A DNA stretch of 33,029 nt from contig CACYSA010000019.1 in the NCBI GenBank assembly GCA_902777015.1, positions 1 through 33,029 of the forward strand. Direction: 5' to 3'. Below the pieces are notes generated by a model that was not told the origin of the DNA, made no database searches, and worked only from the letters and a program-made list of their open reading frames with translations. This DNA comes from an uncultured Erysipelotrichaceae bacterium (GTDB lineage Bacteria; Bacillota_I; Bacilli_A; RFN20; CAG-826). How positions within the stretch are numbered: the first letter of the stretch is position 1; every line of letters begins with the position of its first letter. The position numbers were made by a program, and so were the translations under genes. This document shows positions 31,662 through 33,029 of this stretch, piece after piece.

Positions 31662-32066
31662 TTACATAAGTGCTATCGGTAAACCGAATATTGAAATTAA
31701 AACAATTGGAACAACAACAATGGTGACGATAACACCAATCATCGTAAATCCAGTTGCTATCTTTTTAGTAATATGTTTAGAAAAACCTTCAACAAGAAAT
31801 ATGATTGAATAAGTGATTCCGACAATTAGACCGAGGATTACTGCAATCGGAAAGAAAAAGAGTAACAATAATGTCGCTGCCGATGATATCGAAGTAGCAA
31901 AAATTAATCCCAATATGAGCGTTACTGGTGAATGCGCAAGAAAAATCGCACCAGTAATCTTTAGTGATTTCTTCTTCATTTTGTTGCCAAGGTTAAGCAA
32001 AATAATGCCTGCGACAATAAGATGAACTGTTAAAAGTAATAGCGCATAAAATAATATAGATGACAT
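31662..32066 (-). CDS. Small polytopic membrane protein, first gene of the PstS-like operon
   Basis: A 134-residue protein with four predicted helices. GITYSIIFLVEGFSKHITKKIATGF matches the unit shared with the other two small membrane proteins of the operon. No family recognised. The ATG at 32066 has no Shine-Dalgarno sequence; a promoter with TATAAT lies 8 bases before it, so the mRNA is probably leaderless or nearly so. It is divergent from pckA. Confidence 0.75.
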   Translation of the reverse strand: MSSILFYALLLLTVHLIVAGIILLNLGNKMKKKSLKITGAIFLAHSPVTLILGLIFATSISSAATLLLLFFFPIAVILGLIVGITYSIIFLVEGFSKHITKKIATGFTMIGVIVTIVVVPIVLISIFGLPIALM

Positions 32067-32074
32067 CAAAAAAT

Positions 32075-32102
32075 ATTATACAACCATTAAAATATAAAGC
32101 AA
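32075..32102 (-). promoter_or_regulatory. Promoter of the PstS-like operon
   Basis: On the minus strand TTGCTT (32097-32102) and TATAAT (32075-32080) are 16 bases apart. The expected transcript start falls almost on the first gene's ATG. Confidence 0.65.
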
Positions 32103-32164
32103 GTTGACTGGGATGTGACACTTTTTAAAAATATGTGCCTAAAAAATAAATTTATGTGTTTTTA

Positions 32165-32193
32165 TTAATTTCTATTAATAGATGTGATACAAT
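32165..32193 (+). promoter_or_regulatory. Promoter of pckA (extended -10)
   Basis: TGATACAAT at 32185-32193 is an extended -10 box (TG-n-TACAAT); the weak -35 TTAATT at 32165-32170 is 17 bases upstream. Confidence 0.6.
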
Positions 32194-32206
32194 GTCTCCG
32201 ATTTGG

Positions 32207-32225
32207 GCGTTTTTCGGGTAAACGC
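32207..32225 (+). promoter_or_regulatory. Leader hairpin of pckA
   Basis: GCGTTT at 32207-32212 pairs with AAACGC at 32220-32225 around a 7-base loop, just before the AGAAAGAGG ribosome binding site. It has no T-run; it may protect the 5' end or bind a regulator. Confidence 0.45.
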
Positions 32226-32246
32226 TAGAAAGAGGAAACAAAACAT

Positions 32247-33029
32247 ATGTCAAATATCGATTTGAACAAGTATGGAATCACCAATGTCAAAGAAGTGGTT
32301 TATAACCCATCTTATGACCTTCTCTTCAAAGAGGAAACAAAAGAAACATTAGAAGGCTATGAAAAAGGCCAAGTAACAGAATTAAATGCTGTCAACGTTA
32401 TGACTGGCATTTACACAGGTAGATCCCCAAAGGATAAGTACATCGTTGTTGATGAAAACAGCAAAGATACCGTTTGGTGGACTTCCGAAGGTTATAAAAA
32501 TGACAACCACCCAATGAGTGAAAAAGTTTGGGCAGAAGTCAAAGAATTAGCCAAGAAAGAATTATCTGGTAAGAGATTATTCGTTGTCGATGCCTATTGT
32601 GGCGCGAACAAAGATACCAGAATGGCGGTCCGCTTCATTATGGAAGTCGCCTGGCAAGCACATTTCGTCAGAAATATGTTCATTAAGCCAACAGAAGAAG
32701 AATTAAAGAACTTCGAACCAGACTTCGTCGTTTATACCGCTTCTAAAGCTAAAGTTGAAAATTATAAAGAATTAGGACTTAACTCTGAAACATGTGTTGC
32801 ATTCAACATCACAAGCAAAGAACAAGTCATCTTAAATACATGGTATGGTGGTGAAATGAAGAAAGGTATGTTCTCCATGATGAACTACTACTTACCACTT
32901 AAAGGCATTGCCTCAATGCACTGCTCCGCAAACACCGATATGAATGGTGAAAATACCGCCATCTTCTTCGGTTTATCCGGTACAGGTAAAACCACATTAT
33001 CAACCGATCCAAAGAGATTATTAATCGGT
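32247..33029 (+). CDS. pckA: Phosphoenolpyruvate carboxykinase (ATP), 5' part
   Basis: The first 261 codons of an enzyme that is normally ~530 residues; the window ends inside it. PEPCK (ATP) converts oxaloacetate and ATP to PEP, CO2 and ADP, or runs in reverse in fermenting bacteria to fix CO2. Visible landmarks are [53 protein letters not shown] and the kinase P-loop [11 protein letters not shown] at 242-252. AAAGAGGAAAC precedes the ATG. Its own promoter and a leader hairpin lie upstream, divergent from the PstS-like operon. Confidence 0.97.
   Translation, partial: MSNIDLNKYGITNVKEVVYNPSYDLLFKEETKETLEGYEKGQVTELNAVNVMTGIYTGRSPKDKYIVVDENSKDTVWWTSEGYKNDNHPMSEKVWAEVKELAKKELSGKRLFVVDAYCGANKDTRMAVRFIMEVAWQAHFVRNMFIKPTEEELKNFEPDFVVYTASKAKVENYKELGLNSETCVAFNITSKEQVILNTWYGGEMKKGMFSMMNYYLPLKGIASMHCSANTDMNGENTAIFFGLSGTGKTTLSTDPKRLLIG

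Noticed and set aside
1..33029. CRISPR array, tRNA or rRNA genes
   Set aside because: I saw no regularly spaced repeats, no cloverleaf with a TTCRA loop and no rRNA-like conserved stretch on either strand.

Overview
The window is AT-rich DNA from a low-GC Gram-positive bacterium, most likely an uncultured gut member of the Bacilli/Erysipelotrichia-Mollicutes side of the Firmicutes. This rests on the codon use (mostly TTA leucine, GAA/AAA rich), AAGGAG-type ribosome binding sites, many short-peptide lipoproteins, and gene families typical of that group. Tryptophan is TGG, and at least two genes end in TGA (the Phd antitoxin and the CPBP protease), so the standard bacterial code applies and not the mycoplasma code. 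The exact taxon is inference.

Layout. 1-325: no assignable gene. 338-1426: a secreted tyrosine-phosphatase lipoprotein. About 1500-1672: the left end and first ~20 codons of an IS200-type transposase, broken where a two-gene module begins (DUF3990 ADP-ribosyltransferase-like protein plus Xre-type HTH protein, 1683-2949). 3110-7220: a three-gene operon of FAD-dependent dehydrogenase, F420:glutamate-ligase-like protein and UPF0371/DUF1846. 7402-18809: an extracellular glycan locus with three large GH3 proteins whose domains are in inverted order (C domain, FnIII, then catalytic barrel) and a carbohydrate-binding lipoprotein whose leader holds two interleaved inverted repeats able to form a pseudoknot. 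18927-20459: a lipoprotein of unknown function.

Minus strand 20469-23724: Na+/phosphate cotransporter, CPBP protease and an Lgt-family protein, closely packed. 23882-25070: a TnpB-only IS605/IS1341-type element with left-end and right-end hairpins and a probable omega RNA. 25160-25731: a Phd/RelE-type toxin-antitoxin pair. 25823-29507: phosphoglycerate mutase, a cysteine hydrolase of the isochorismatase family, a small membrane protein and a CotH-kinase lipoprotein. Minus strand 29554-32066: five packed genes, namely a PstS-like phosphate-binding protein among four small membrane proteins, including one of 46 residues. 32247-33029: the start of ATP-type PEP carboxykinase, cut by the window edge.

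How the genes fit together. The GH3 enzymes and the binding lipoprotein probably act together on a glycan at the cell surface, held there by N- or C-terminal membrane anchors. Phosphoglycerate mutase and PEP carboxykinase are core carbon metabolism. Two phosphate-linked loci (the Na+/Pi carrier and the PstS-like operon) occur without the Pst ABC permease in this window. The least understood parts are the PstS/small-membrane-protein operon, the leader pseudoknot, the DUF3990-HTH module and the CofE-like/UPF0371 operon.
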